Shown in pieces: positions 1 to 12,700 of a DNA stretch of 64,000 nt (position 1 is the stretch's first letter; every line of letters starts with the position of its first letter). Made by a program: the position numbers and the translations under genes. Under the pieces are notes generated by a model that saw only the letters and a program-made list of their open reading frames with translations, was not told the DNA's origin and made no database searches. Origin of the DNA: Oegoconia quadripuncta (Eukaryota > Arthropoda > Insecta > Lepidoptera > Autostichidae); assembly GCA_949316235.1 (NCBI GenBank), contig OX438748.1, forward strand, positions 26,654,836 through 26,718,835. The letters run 5' to 3'.

Positions 1-517
1 TGATTCGAATTGTCTTCCACGACTACAAAGCTGATTTCAAACTAAGCTGATAGCTATACGGGATTTTTTTGCCGCGAAAAGGGTTGATGTAATAATAAGA
101 TATCTAGATTCCGAACTGTGTTCCAAACGGGATTTAATAGTATGAAGGACGGTATCCTACTTTTAAAGTCAAATTATAGTAAATTCACCATCTCCGAGCT
201 ATCTGGCGCGGTGAGGGTTTGATTGAACCCGTTTATTCTTGAAATACGAAACATTCGCACTAAGAGTTCCCTTCTTCCTTCACACTGCGAACTGCTAACT
301 CAAATCTTTACGGGTCTACAAGTGTAGGGTGAATAGGCATTTCCTGGTATCGTGTTCTTCATCTTTGGCTGCATCATCACGTTGTAAACTTTAAGTATTA
401 TAAAATAGTCTGTAAGCTTCATCATACTCGTATCATTCAATAATACAAATAGTTGTAATAATTAGTATTAATTAGTCTTAAATCTGCTTTTCTTTTATGA
501 GTATTATCTTTAACTAG
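1..517 (+). other. upstream intron sequence, nothing recognised
   Basis: AT-rich sequence before the first visible exon. No open frame here continues the FN3 domain, and no repeat family from elsewhere in the window is evident. Confidence 0.5.
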
Positions 518-718
518 GTTATAATCTTACCTGGCGAGAGGGCGAAGGCCTCTGGCAGGAAGCCTGGCCAATGACCAGAGAGACCCGTTTGCCTGGTGTA
601 CAGCAACACTCACTAACTGGTCTTAAATGTGGTACCAAATACTCGATGCGAGTTACCGCGACTGACAGCGTCGGCACTTCAGCACCAGCTCATGTTGATG
701 TCACTACTTTGGGTGGAG
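518..718 (+). CDS. Dscam-like: Dscam-like exon a: second half of penultimate FN3 domain
   Basis: The acceptor is 'taactag' at 511-517 and the donor is GTAAGG at 719. Codons start at 520 after two bases that finish a split Gly codon. The protein begins [17 protein letters not shown] and contains [18 protein letters not shown], the FN3 E-F strands with the Cys, Gly, Thr, Lys, Tyr run characteristic of Dscam FN3 domains. It ends HVDVTTLGG. The exon leaves one base (G) for the next exon. A stop codon in frame at 511-513 just upstream supports the acceptor. The first half of this FN3 domain must lie on an exon before the window, because nothing in 1-517 fits. Confidence 0.85.
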
Positions 719-3700
719 GTAAGGCATAGTAATCAAATATATGGGAAGAATGAAAATACAAATTTGTTAAATTGTTTGTTCGTTGTACCCAGCTCCAGTT
801 TCTCCGCCATCAACGGATTGGTTATGGAGTAACGCCACGCATATTTATATCCAATTAAGCGGATGGGACGATGGGGGCTGTGACGTTACTAAATGGGAAG
901 TGGATTATAGACTACTTGGGTCCAATACGTGGCACAGATCGGAGAATAGAGCTGTAAGTCTATCTATCTATATATCGAAACCATGCAATTGCGATACCAG
1001 AACGATATGGACTTGGACCAATTTAGCTCGCAAGATAGTAAATTTTAGTGATAAAACTATATTCTTTTTTCTTCTTTGCACATACACACAGCGCCATCTT
1101 GTTCAACACTAAGCAATTAGGCTTGTATTATGGATACCAGATGGTTGATAAACTACACAAATACATTTTTTTGGAAATAAATACATATGTAAATGAAAAA
1201 CACATCCATAACTCGGGAACTTCGGAAACTTCGAACCGCGACCTCTTGTTAAAGCAGTCAGTTTTTAACCACTACACGAAACAGGTCGTCATATACTATC
1301 TAATTATATAAGGTTATTTGTTTATAACTGGAAAACTATTAACACGGAATTCGCATCATTTATTCAATATATCACATATTAAAAAGTATATAATATAACA
1401 CCTCGTACACAAAACGTATGTAACAAAAAAAGAAATTCCGGAATATCAATAAGTAGTATTGAGACAAAAGTTGTTTGTTTTAATGATGCAAATGCCGTTA
1501 AAAAAGTTCCATTGATTTACAAATAACCCTGCATATTGTACCATTCCAAGTAGATATCATCTATATATATATTTGAATTTATTACATTTGTGTCGACCTT
1601 TAACAAAATTGCAATTTTCATCTTCTCAATCAGAAGCTTATCTTTTCCTATTGTGCTTTGAAAATGTTTAAAGGAGATTACTGGCTATACCCATGCTCGA
1701 AGGCCAAATGAAACGTCTTCAAAAAAAAATATCTTATCATTTTCAATGGTTATGTTTTACCCGCGGGCAATTGTTTATTTATTTATATTTATTTTCATGA
1801 ATCACGTGTAAAGTTTTGTTATTTATGGCGTTTTAAATATGCTCACTAAACCACTGTTTAGGTGATCATATCAAATTATTTGTTTGGCATCATAAAATGT
1901 TCAGTGTGTACCGTTTATTGACATATTTAAGGACAGAAATAGGAGAAGATACTGATTCCTGAGATACAGGTGTCTACCTAGTTCGGGAAGCAGAGACTTC
2001 ATATTATCTGTGTAAAAAAAATTTTGTTAATAAATAAATAATAATAATAATAATTGTTGTCATTTTTGACAAATAAAAGAATCCCAAATGTTCTATAAGC
2101 CCAAACCACCTTAACATACCTCTCTGTATCTTAGTCACTACGTCATCTTGCACCACCTTATTCTAATCACACAACGTACAAAGTCACTCCATACGTACTA
2201 GGTATATTATATTACACATACTATATATTATATTATACTTTAACATAATTCAATTTATTAATTTGAATCTTTACCTCTAGGAAAACATGAAATTATATTT
2301 GGAGTACATTTTTTATTTGCTATTGGGCCCACCTAATAAAAACCAACCATCTAAAACAAGCTAGTGTTTTATGCAAGTTGAGCAATCTCCTTTAAATGTT
2401 CGACGAAGCAACGAACAATGTCTAATGTTGTGTCTCCAGCTAATGGACCTAAACATGGGATGGAGTTACATAGAGGGCCATTATCAAGCACCTCCACTCC
2501 GTTCAATACCGACGTCGTACGCCGTCGGATCACTTGCTCCTGCTAATTGGTATCAGCTGCGGGTGACTGCGACTAACGATGCAGGAACTGCCTCTACAGT
2601 TTACACTTATTCCACAAAGACTTTGGAAGGGGGTAAGTCTATGATATCAGTTGCAAATTGACTTTTGAACTATCGGTTGAAAAATGAACAAAAAAATAAA
2701 CGGCAGAGGGCAGAGAGGGCAGGGAGAGGCGGACTCAGTCACAGATTAAAAAAAATTCAATAATGAACATGTTGCATTTAAACACTTATCTAATTTATTA
2801 TAGATTTGTTTTGGGTCATTAACAATTCAGTGGCATGAAACAAGTAAATTTATTTTTCGTTTAATTGCTCTCCTCCAATTAAGGTAACGAACTGGAAACT
2901 GTTACAAATGATTAGGCATCGATAATGACATATTTTAATCCTCAACGCAAAAATTAAGGGTGTTAACATTGTTAATTTATATAGATGATATAAGGGTTTT
3001 CAAAATTTCAAATTTATGAATATGTTCTGTGGTAATAAGTACTGTAATTCCGTCCTGTAAATAAAAACGCTGAGAACGAAATAAACTATTTTTTTAATGA
3101 AGCGTATATCTCAAGATTCACACTTGTCCGTTTTTAGGGTACCGTAGTCAGCAAGTAACCCTTATAGTTTCGCATTGTCAATCTATCTGTCTGAAGGAAA
3201 ACCATCACAGCTAAGTAGGCTTTACAACTTATTTTTTTTTCAAGATTTTATAAACTTGTCGGCATGATTAATATGTATACCCATGCAAATTTACAGCTTC
3301 CTAGTACTAAGAACTTCTGAGCTAAACCGCGGGCAGACAAACGGACATTACGACATAGCCCAGAGCTAGAGTTTATAAAATCTTGAAAAAAATAAGTCTG
3401 TGATAGTTTTCCTTCAGACAGACAGATTGACAATGTGAAACTATAAGGGTTGTTTGCTGACTACGGTACCCTAAAAACCAACAAGTGTGAATCTTGTGAA
3501 ATACACCTTATTAAAAAAATTGTTTATTTCGTTCTCAGCATTTTTTTACAGGACTGAATATTATAGTAGGTACTTCTTACCATAGAACATATAATTCATA
3601 AATTTGAAATTTTGAAAACCCTTATATCATCTAGATAAATTAACTATGTTAACACCCTTAATTTTTGCGTTGAGGATTAAAATACGTCATTATCGATGCC

Positions 3701-6700
3701 TAATCATTTGTAACGGTGTCCAGTTCGTTACCTTAATTGGAGGAGAGCAAAATAAGAGCAGCGAACCGCGGGCAGACAAACTGACATTGCGACATTAAGG
3801 GTTCCAATGAGTAATAGTCGAAAATGTTATATGAAATGGACTTTCCGCTGAAAATTATTATTACTTACTAATTCCAACAAAAAGCCCCCTTCTAAGTCCG
3901 CATATTGTGACGGACAGTACGGCACCCTATACTTCTCGTTTCGTTTCATTTAGTGTTTACTAATATCTGTTGATTCATGTAAAGTTTCATTCTTTGGGCA
4001 TGTGCCGATTTGCTTACCATCCTCGGAATCTATATGAAACCTTAGATAATTTAAATACGAAACACGATATCTCACTCAGGCTTAAAGATCCATAATAATT
4101 AATAAAAGCAAATTATGGTTATAGGCGAACCAATAATGGTTTGGAACAGGCAAAGCTATTTATGTAATCATTTCAGATTAAAGTACTCATATTTTTATGG
4201 ATTCTAACCTTATCGACGTTATGAATCTAAAAAAATCTATAAAGGGAAGAAGCGTCATCTCCATTCACTCATCAAAACTTTTGTTATTAGAAACCTGACA
4301 AACTCAGGGGCCTGTCAAAGTTTGCACGATGTTTTGACGGTTTAATAGACAATACTTTACGTCTCATTTGGGAATAAAATGAGATGAGAGAAGCCTTTGT
4401 TTATTTTATGATTAAATTTCGCTGAAACTCTTGTTAATATAAGCGTTGGTTGGAAATAACGATACTGGTGTTTAAAACTACGCCGCTTCTTCGATACCAC
4501 CCAATTGTGGTGTTTGTATTGGAACGCTTTGAAACAAAGGCTATTTTGATATAATTGTTTTATCTCTTCACTTTAAGAGTTTCAGGTAGTTATTATTTCA
4601 TAATTAATGATGTTATTTTAAATTATCAGATTGATGTGTATTTAATTTTTAGGTGAAATCGGACCTCCTTCGGAGTTATTTGACCTCAACATGCTCGTGA
4701 TCATATGCAGCTCAGTTTTACTCGTTATATGTCTGCTGGCTTTTGTCTGCATATTGTTTAGGAGACACAGGTGGGTTAAAACATGTAATTACGTAGATTT
4801 ACTGACGAAAATATACCACGTGAGGTTTTCGCAAAATTATACGTACCTGTGTACCTAATAAAAATTAAACCTTTTAAAAAGTTGATAAACTGCTGATACC
4901 CGTCTCTTTCCGTGGTCGATGTTAAATGCTTCCTAGAGATCGTGACATTGATAGCAGCAGTGTTATTCGTAGGTACAGCTCCAAAAACATCTGCTGTTGC
5001 CAACCCGTATGATCAGCGTAGCGTTTACCTATAGCAAATCCTCCCATGGGGAAATAGCGTCATGGGAGACATTATTTACATGATCATATTAAAAACCAGT
5101 TCTTTCTTACAGACAAACCTATTCGACCCAATATCGACACTCTATAGCAGAAGAGGTGAAATCTCGTAACGAAAGCGTAGCGTCACATTCTGAGCACAAG
5201 GACCGGTATGCTCATGCGCCTCGAATCTACACTTCGCCTATGCACCCCAGAAAGACAAGTAAAAATGGTAAGTAGTTTTGCCAATGTAATTTAATTACTA
5301 CTTTGCGTTGCTCTATGCTAATAACTCTTGTGGATTCTGAATCAAATTGAGTGTGATATTTTATGATGGACTAGATACGCGTTTAACCATAATCATTTGG
5401 TGGAAACAACATGATGTGGTCAAAGATAGTACGCCATCCCGGTAAAAGCCTATCGACATTGGTCCCGAGAAACCTAACATAGATTCAGAGAAAACTGACG
5501 CCGGAATAGTTCCATCTCTTAGCGGTTCGCCATTTGACTATATTATACTATTAAATATGTTTTGTCATGCAATGACAAACGAGCAAGCAGCTAACCCAGC
5601 GAACTACTACAACCCATGATATATGTAACCTGTAAGAAATAAATAAGCTTTTTAGATATAGAGGTCGCAGATGCGTTGTCGCCCTGAGTACTGAAAAGGA
5701 ATTCCTCAAGCCTGCACTATTCATTGTCAGGGGCAGAGCTTGGATAGTGATTGTTTGGCTCTTTGAGGAACAAAGTTTGCTAGCGCCACAACAACTTCGC
5801 TTCTTACAGAGAGCCAGATACCACAATACTACCAGTGTCACATGTCTTGATGGATCAAGAAGAAGATTCCCTTGTAAGCCTCTGCCATAAGCTAGGATCT
5901 GCAGTGGTATCAGACACGGCGCCGACTGAAGATAGACGGTGCCCCACCTGACTCTATTGCTATCTTGGACCGCAGACTAATCAAAAAAGGAAATTCGGTA
6001 TGTAAGTTATTTTTTTGTCGACAGAAATGTTCGAGATAAGTCCATATGCTGAGTTTGCGCTTGGATTCAGGACATTTGATCACGTTGAGAACCAGGACTT
6101 ACCAAGCCGGCTGCCCAGCCGACCGAGATTTGATACCGGTGAGTAAAAATTATGCTTAGATATAAGTACTGTGATACATTGCCCCCTCAAGTGAATGTAG
6201 CTAATATATATCTCCTTTAAATCAACTGCAAGCATTTTTAAGAAAGGTAGGTAGAAAATACGAACGCCGCACAAGGTGGCCGTCAACTGCATTTGTTCGA
6301 TGAATCCGTTCTGCTTGCTTTGCTGAAACAACTGTCGAATTGCCGAGTTATAGTTTAATTCCAACTAAATGAAAGTCAACAGTGTCTAGGGTACATTATA
6401 TTTTTTAATGAAAATCTATATACTTCCATAGTTTAAACGGAATAAACGTGACCCTTATAGGATCACTTCTTTTAACGGTAAGACCGCTTTTTTCAGGAGC
6501 AACTACAAGTATTCCTATTATCCATCTACTAAAGTCTTTCAAAATGGAAATTTTTGGAAGGCAGAAAATTGTTGCCTTTCAAATATTTAGTGCCGCCGAT
6601 CGATGGTAGACTATCGATAGTAGAACAATAATATATCGATAGTATCGCTAGTATCAATATAAATTTTGATGGTAGGGTAGGTAGGTAGGTACCTTTAAAT

Positions 6701-9700
6701 GTCCGCCTTGTTGTCAACCACCATCTTATATAGGTATATCTACAGCAATGTTGATATCATTGTTTGTGTTCTGACTGGTCAGCCAGTCCCTCAAAAGTTA
6801 GTGGTTTTGGGTGAGCCTGGTTCCATCAATCACTTAACATCAGGTGTGATTGAAGTCAACTAACCTGTCGTGTATAAAAAACATCTAATTTCCCTTCGTA
6901 TTTAAATATCTGATCAAGGAATGAACAAGGAATAAATTCTTCAAACGATTGTACATTAGGTATAAGCATGCAAATGGGTCAGATATCTGTCCCATGCTAC
7001 CCGGCATCTAGTTCAGTTCAGCACGACCAAACCAATTGAAACGCAGCGAACAATTTCCCGACTGAAGCTCGCTACATTGTCACTAATACGCTTACAGCGG
7101 ACTCAATTCTGCTGGAACCGACGCTTATTAAATTATTTTAGTAACAGTTCAACGAAACAATTTTCATCTGAATGATTATTATGATTGTATGTAAACTCTT
7201 TATACCAATTTGATGAATTTGAACATTACATTCAGATTTTATTTTACTATTAACTAAATAAGTAGATTTTTTTGCGTGGTTTCGTTTGCGCGGAATACCT
7301 TTATAACACATATCCAAACTTGCACATCTAACTAATATTTTAAATGCGAAAGTTTGGATGTGTGTTTGTTGCTTAATCACGGCGAAACGGATGAACGGAT
7401 TTGGATGAAATTTGGTACATAGGTAGAATATACCCTGGATTAAGACATAGGATATTTCTTATCCCGATAAAGTGAGTAGATCCCGCCGGATAAACAAATT
7501 AAACATATCCTCGATAAAGTTTTTCTAACGCAGGCGAGGCCGCGGGCGGAAAGGTAGTTTATCATATTAGATTAGTCTTAACATGTTATTATGTTTTATA
7601 TACGGTGATTGACAGAAGGATATATTCCTCTCAAGTTGAACAATAAGAAACCATCAAATTTCTGAGCGGACGATGAGCCAATCAATCATAACATCAGAAT
7701 ATAATCGATGAGGATTTCGATGAAATTACATAATAGGACACCAAGCTAAAAAATTAATATATTGTAACAAAATTATCCAATTGAAATAATCATTTGCATC
7801 AATCGTGTAAATAAACCGGACAAGTGCTAGTCTGACTCACGCACCGGGGGTTCCGTGCAACCTTGTATGTGTTATTTTTTTTATTGTAATATATTTTGTA
7901 AAATGTATATATTAGGTCCTTACCTATGACATTGGCGTTTTGTATGAAGAATTTCATTAAGACTGTTTTCTCCATACAAACATTTTTGATTTTTTTTTGG
8001 GAATGGCAAATCCAAATTTAGCTAAACTTTGTATGTATTATCGGATAACATTAAGTTAAGTATAGGCAGCGTTAATTTTTAAAAATAATCGCTTTATAAA
8101 AGTTTCAGCGAATCTAAGAAATGATTATGGCAAGCACATGAAAAGAGCTCTGTTCAAATTTTTTTTATTATTATCTTTTATAGATAAGGAATCAACCACT
8201 TTGACCAAGCCCTAGTCACTTCCAGCTCTTTTAGTCCTAGTTTTCCAGTTCACAGTGAAGTGATCACGTCTCCCCTGAAATATGAGACGGCTCTAGTTCG
8301 TAATTTATAGTAGAACCCCAAAGTAGACTGTCACTGGCGAGATTTTGTAGTCCGTTAATTGAATTTCGGCTTGACGATATTTAAATTGTTACTTAAGATA
8401 CAAATTGTGTTATTTCAGTACTTTGTATCGTTGGGGTTCAGGGTTGCCAGGTGAAAAAATGCATCAATCGTACCAAACATAAAATAAATCGTATTTTTTT
8501 AATGCACAACGGGATGGTACTAGACCTCAATCACACCTGATGTTAAGTGAATATTAGGTCGAAGGTCAAAGCGTACTGACCCGGAAACCCCAACACATTT
8601 GGGGGACTGGCTAACTTATCTCTGACAACCGAAACACAACAATGCTATTAACATTACTGCTTGGCGGCAGATTTAGATAAGATGGTGGTAGCTACCCAGG
8701 CGGACATTTAAAATGCCCTACCACCAACCAAACCGAGTACTTAAACGTGTACCCCGCTGGGGATCGAACCCGCGGCCTCCGAATCGTAAACCCAATGTTG
8801 TTTACATTGAGCCACGGAGGCGGTTGAGCTTGGTTTGTGGCCAGATTAGGACCTGGTATAACATATAGGCTAAGAGACTGGTTCCCATAGCATAGCTATT
8901 ATTAGTGGGATTGCTTTTGATTCACAGAGTAACGAATTTGGTAGTAGAACAACAGATTCCCACCTCTACAGATTCCCATGCCTACAGTATCCTATTTCTA
9001 CAGATTCCTATTTCTAAGCGGCATATTTTCAAAACGGCTTAACCGATTTTCATCATACACAAGAACTTGTCCCCTACATACCGCATTCACACCACATTTT
9101 AAATATTTCTTAGGTTATATGCGATACTACTGAGACTTATCATAAAGCTATGCGAGAAATCAGATAATCACCGCCGCCCATGGACACCCGCAACACCAAA
9201 AGGGTCACAGATGCGTTGCCGGCCTTTGAGGAAGGTGTAGGCTCGCTTCTTGAAGGTTCCAATGTCGTACTCGTTCGGGAATACCGCTGCCGGAAGTCCG
9301 TTCCACAGGGTGGTCGTACGTGGCAAGAAATTTCTTGAGAAACGTACAGTGGTAGACTTCCACTCATCCAGGTGATGTGGATGGAAATTTAATTTTCTCC
9401 GAGAAGTGTATCGGTTAAATTGAGCAGCGGGTATTAGCTCGAACAGTTCTTCAGAACACTCCCCATGAAATATGCGATAGAGAATGCAGAGGGACGCGAC
9501 GTCTCTTCGCAACGCCAGGGGATCCAGTCGCTCGGTGAGACTCTCTTGGCCGACAATTCGGACTGCGCGACGTTGAACGCGGTCAAAAGGAAGAAGCTGG
9601 TACTGAGGTGCCCCAGCCCATAGGTGAGAACAATACTCCACGTGCGGCCGAACTTGCGCCTTATAAAGTTGGAGGCGGTGAGCCGGCGTGAAGTAACGAG

Positions 9701-12700
9701 CCGCTCTACTGAGGACACCTAACTTTTTGGAGGCCAACTTGGCCTTATCCTCCAGATGACCGCGGAATTGAACGCTACTGGAGATGTTCACTCCGAGAAT
9801 CCCAATACTCAGCTTAACGTCAAGGGGAGTGCTCTGAAATTGAAGAGACAGGGGAAATGGAATCTTCTTTGCGGTGAATGCGCAAACTTGTGTCTTTTTA
9901 GGGTTAAACTTAACTAGGTTGAGAATGCCCCAATTAGAGACTTGGTCTAGTGAAGTCTCGATTTCAGACACAAGTAATTATTAAGTATTGTAATAAAGTA
10001 TTGTATTAGTAAGTATTGTAATCATAATACATTTTTTTAAGTATTTTTATGTGTAAAGTATTACCTATAGAACTACAGAAATCGTTGATTGACTAGCTTG
10101 CCGCCCGCGGCTTCGCCCGCTTGTAATTAGGTAGGTATTTATCGCTGACTTTTCAGAATGAATAATAAATATCCTTAGACATACACACAGCGCCATCTAG
10201 TTTGCTTTAGCAACTATACATTTGCTTTACGATTTCGATGTTTCGGTCGCGCCATCAAAAAATCGTACGACTACGATTTAAATCAGACAAATAGCAACCC
10301 TGATTGGCTATATTTTCTAGAATAAATCGTATTACTCAATGAATTAAATGATACAATGGGGCCAAAATAATGAATTGTTGAATAAACTTCACAGGTTTGC
10401 ACTCTAATTATATGTGTTGAAGTGTATATTTGATTGTTCATTAGACACCAACGACGACCCGGTCGTCGTGCATTTTTGCGAGGGTTGCCTATGAAAGACG
10501 GAGCTTTGTAATTTTGGCATTAACTTACAATCGTATTTCAAATTCTAAACCCGCAAAGGCTGTCATTTTATTGCGTTCATAATTCACAAAACACCAACCG
10601 TTACTCACTGTGAAACGGGACGCTGAGTCAGCCGTGACCAAGCATTTCCGGGACATACGCGGGACATCCACCTACACAGCGTACAGACAAGCAGTAAAAC
10701 CAAATACCTACAGTTGTGTATGAGACGCGTATATACGTATAATATATAAGGTCTAACAAAATTAACCCGACAAACGTTGCAGAGTGTATGTATAGGATGT
10801 ACCTATTACGAAAAAAATAAAACATTAAAATTAACAGATTTTATTCAAAAAATAAAATTTAGAAATGTAAATTTTGTGAGTTGGATCTTAATGGCCGCGC
10901 GCTCGAAAACCGCAATTTGCTGTGATTGGTTGTGTCATGTGCCCCGCCATCCCCTTTGGCGTCTTCCATATGAACGTTGCCTTATCTTTCTCATTGATAA
11001 AATAAGGTACAATCGAAATGAAGTAAGTCTGTTTATTTGTATTTTCATTTGCAGTTACATTTAATTTTTTTACTCGGAAAAAAAATTTTTACGTGCAATT
11101 GGCAATGTTTGTCGGGTTAATTTTCTTAGACCATTATATATATTTCGTATCATTTTTGGCACTTTCACACACTGCACTACTTCGATTCAAAGCTACATTA
11201 TAATAACACAATACTTTTCTGCTACTTAACAAGCACATAATAATACAACTCATTTTACAGATGGTTTTCCTCTCCCAGGGTGAGACGGTGCATAATAATG
11301 CTAAGTCCCACTCCTCTTTGCCACAGTGGCACACAAAATGTGGTACTTGTCTTTGTATATTTTATAGTTTCTTTTTTGTGCACAATGGGTTAGCATTTGA
11401 TCTGAATCATACCTGATGTTAAGTGAAAATGAGGCGAAAGGTGGAAGCTTACTGACCCAGATTAGATCAAAGTATTATAATTTGTGTTGAATTATATTCA
11501 GCGACATATTTGCATCCCTGAAAAGACTAAGTGTGAGAAACTTACTATTACCAATATTACCACCAATGCAATGTAACCACATTTAAAGCAAATAAAGATA
11601 TTCTATTCTATTCAGGGACTGGCTATCTTATCTCTGACAACAGGAACACAACAATGTTATTAAGATTTCTATTTTAGCGACAGGCTTAGATAAGATGGTG
11701 GTAAGCCAGGCAGACATTTAAAATGCCCTACTACCAACCATACCAAGTACTAAACATGTACATATGGGGATGGAACCCGCGATCTCGATTCGTAAACTCT
11801 ATGTTGTTTACATTGCGCCACGGAGGCGGTTGATATCTTAAGGAAAACAAATACTGTAGTAATCATAGCAAACTCGTGATCCCTGTCTCCTCATATTCCA
11901 AAATAGAAAACATACCACCAGCACAATTACCAAAATTAATTAAGGAACTTTTGTATAAGACTAACTTAATTAAAATACAAAAATAAAGATAGATGAACAT
12001 GTTAACTGCCGCGACGCAGACACAATTGAAAATCAATTGTTTTCTGGTCACCGGTGACCGGCGTGGCGCTCAAAGGCTTAATAGACAATTGGATCAACCA
12101 ATCTCTTCATTTCTTCCTTCTTCCTTCTTTCCTTTGATTTTTAATATAGTTAGGTTTCTGTACCAAGAAATGGAGTTATTTCGCATCAGTTATCACTTTT
12201 CTATAACTTATTTTTCTTAATTTTTGCTATGCCACTTAGCTATTGTGATATTGTGGCTTGTAAATTGTCATTCCCAAATTCACGCAGCAAATAATCAAAA
12301 GAGTTGTATTACTGCTGAATAAGCACTGTCTACAAGCAAGACACTGTCCGTCTTGGTTTTACGTAACCTTATTCTTTTTCCTATACATACTTTTTATTTT
12401 ATTCCTTTGTCCAATCTCGTATTCTTAGAGACATTCGTAGCTAGATTTATTACCCGTTGGCACTAAAAATCGGATAACTTTTGTGAAAATTTCCTATTTA
12501 CACCAAGAGATTATAGTGGTGAAGAATTCGCGAGTGACTAAACTTCAAACGGGGAGCGCCGGCGGCTCAGCAGTTAAGACGCGGTCTCCCAATGTGGGAG
12601 ATCCGGGTTCGATTCCCAGACAGGCCCTGTACCAATGAGTTTTAAATTTAATTACATAAGTGCATTTATCCGACGGTTCTTAAACGGTGAATGAAAATAC

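Noticed and set aside
629..832. 67-codon open frame overlapping the first exon
   Set aside because: It is in the wrong frame; the Dscam-like frame at 520-718 carries the FN3 motif.
9140..9718. Second and third minus-strand frames beside the Jockey-like ORF
   Set aside because: They are shadow frames of the 267-codon polymerase frame at 9168-9971.
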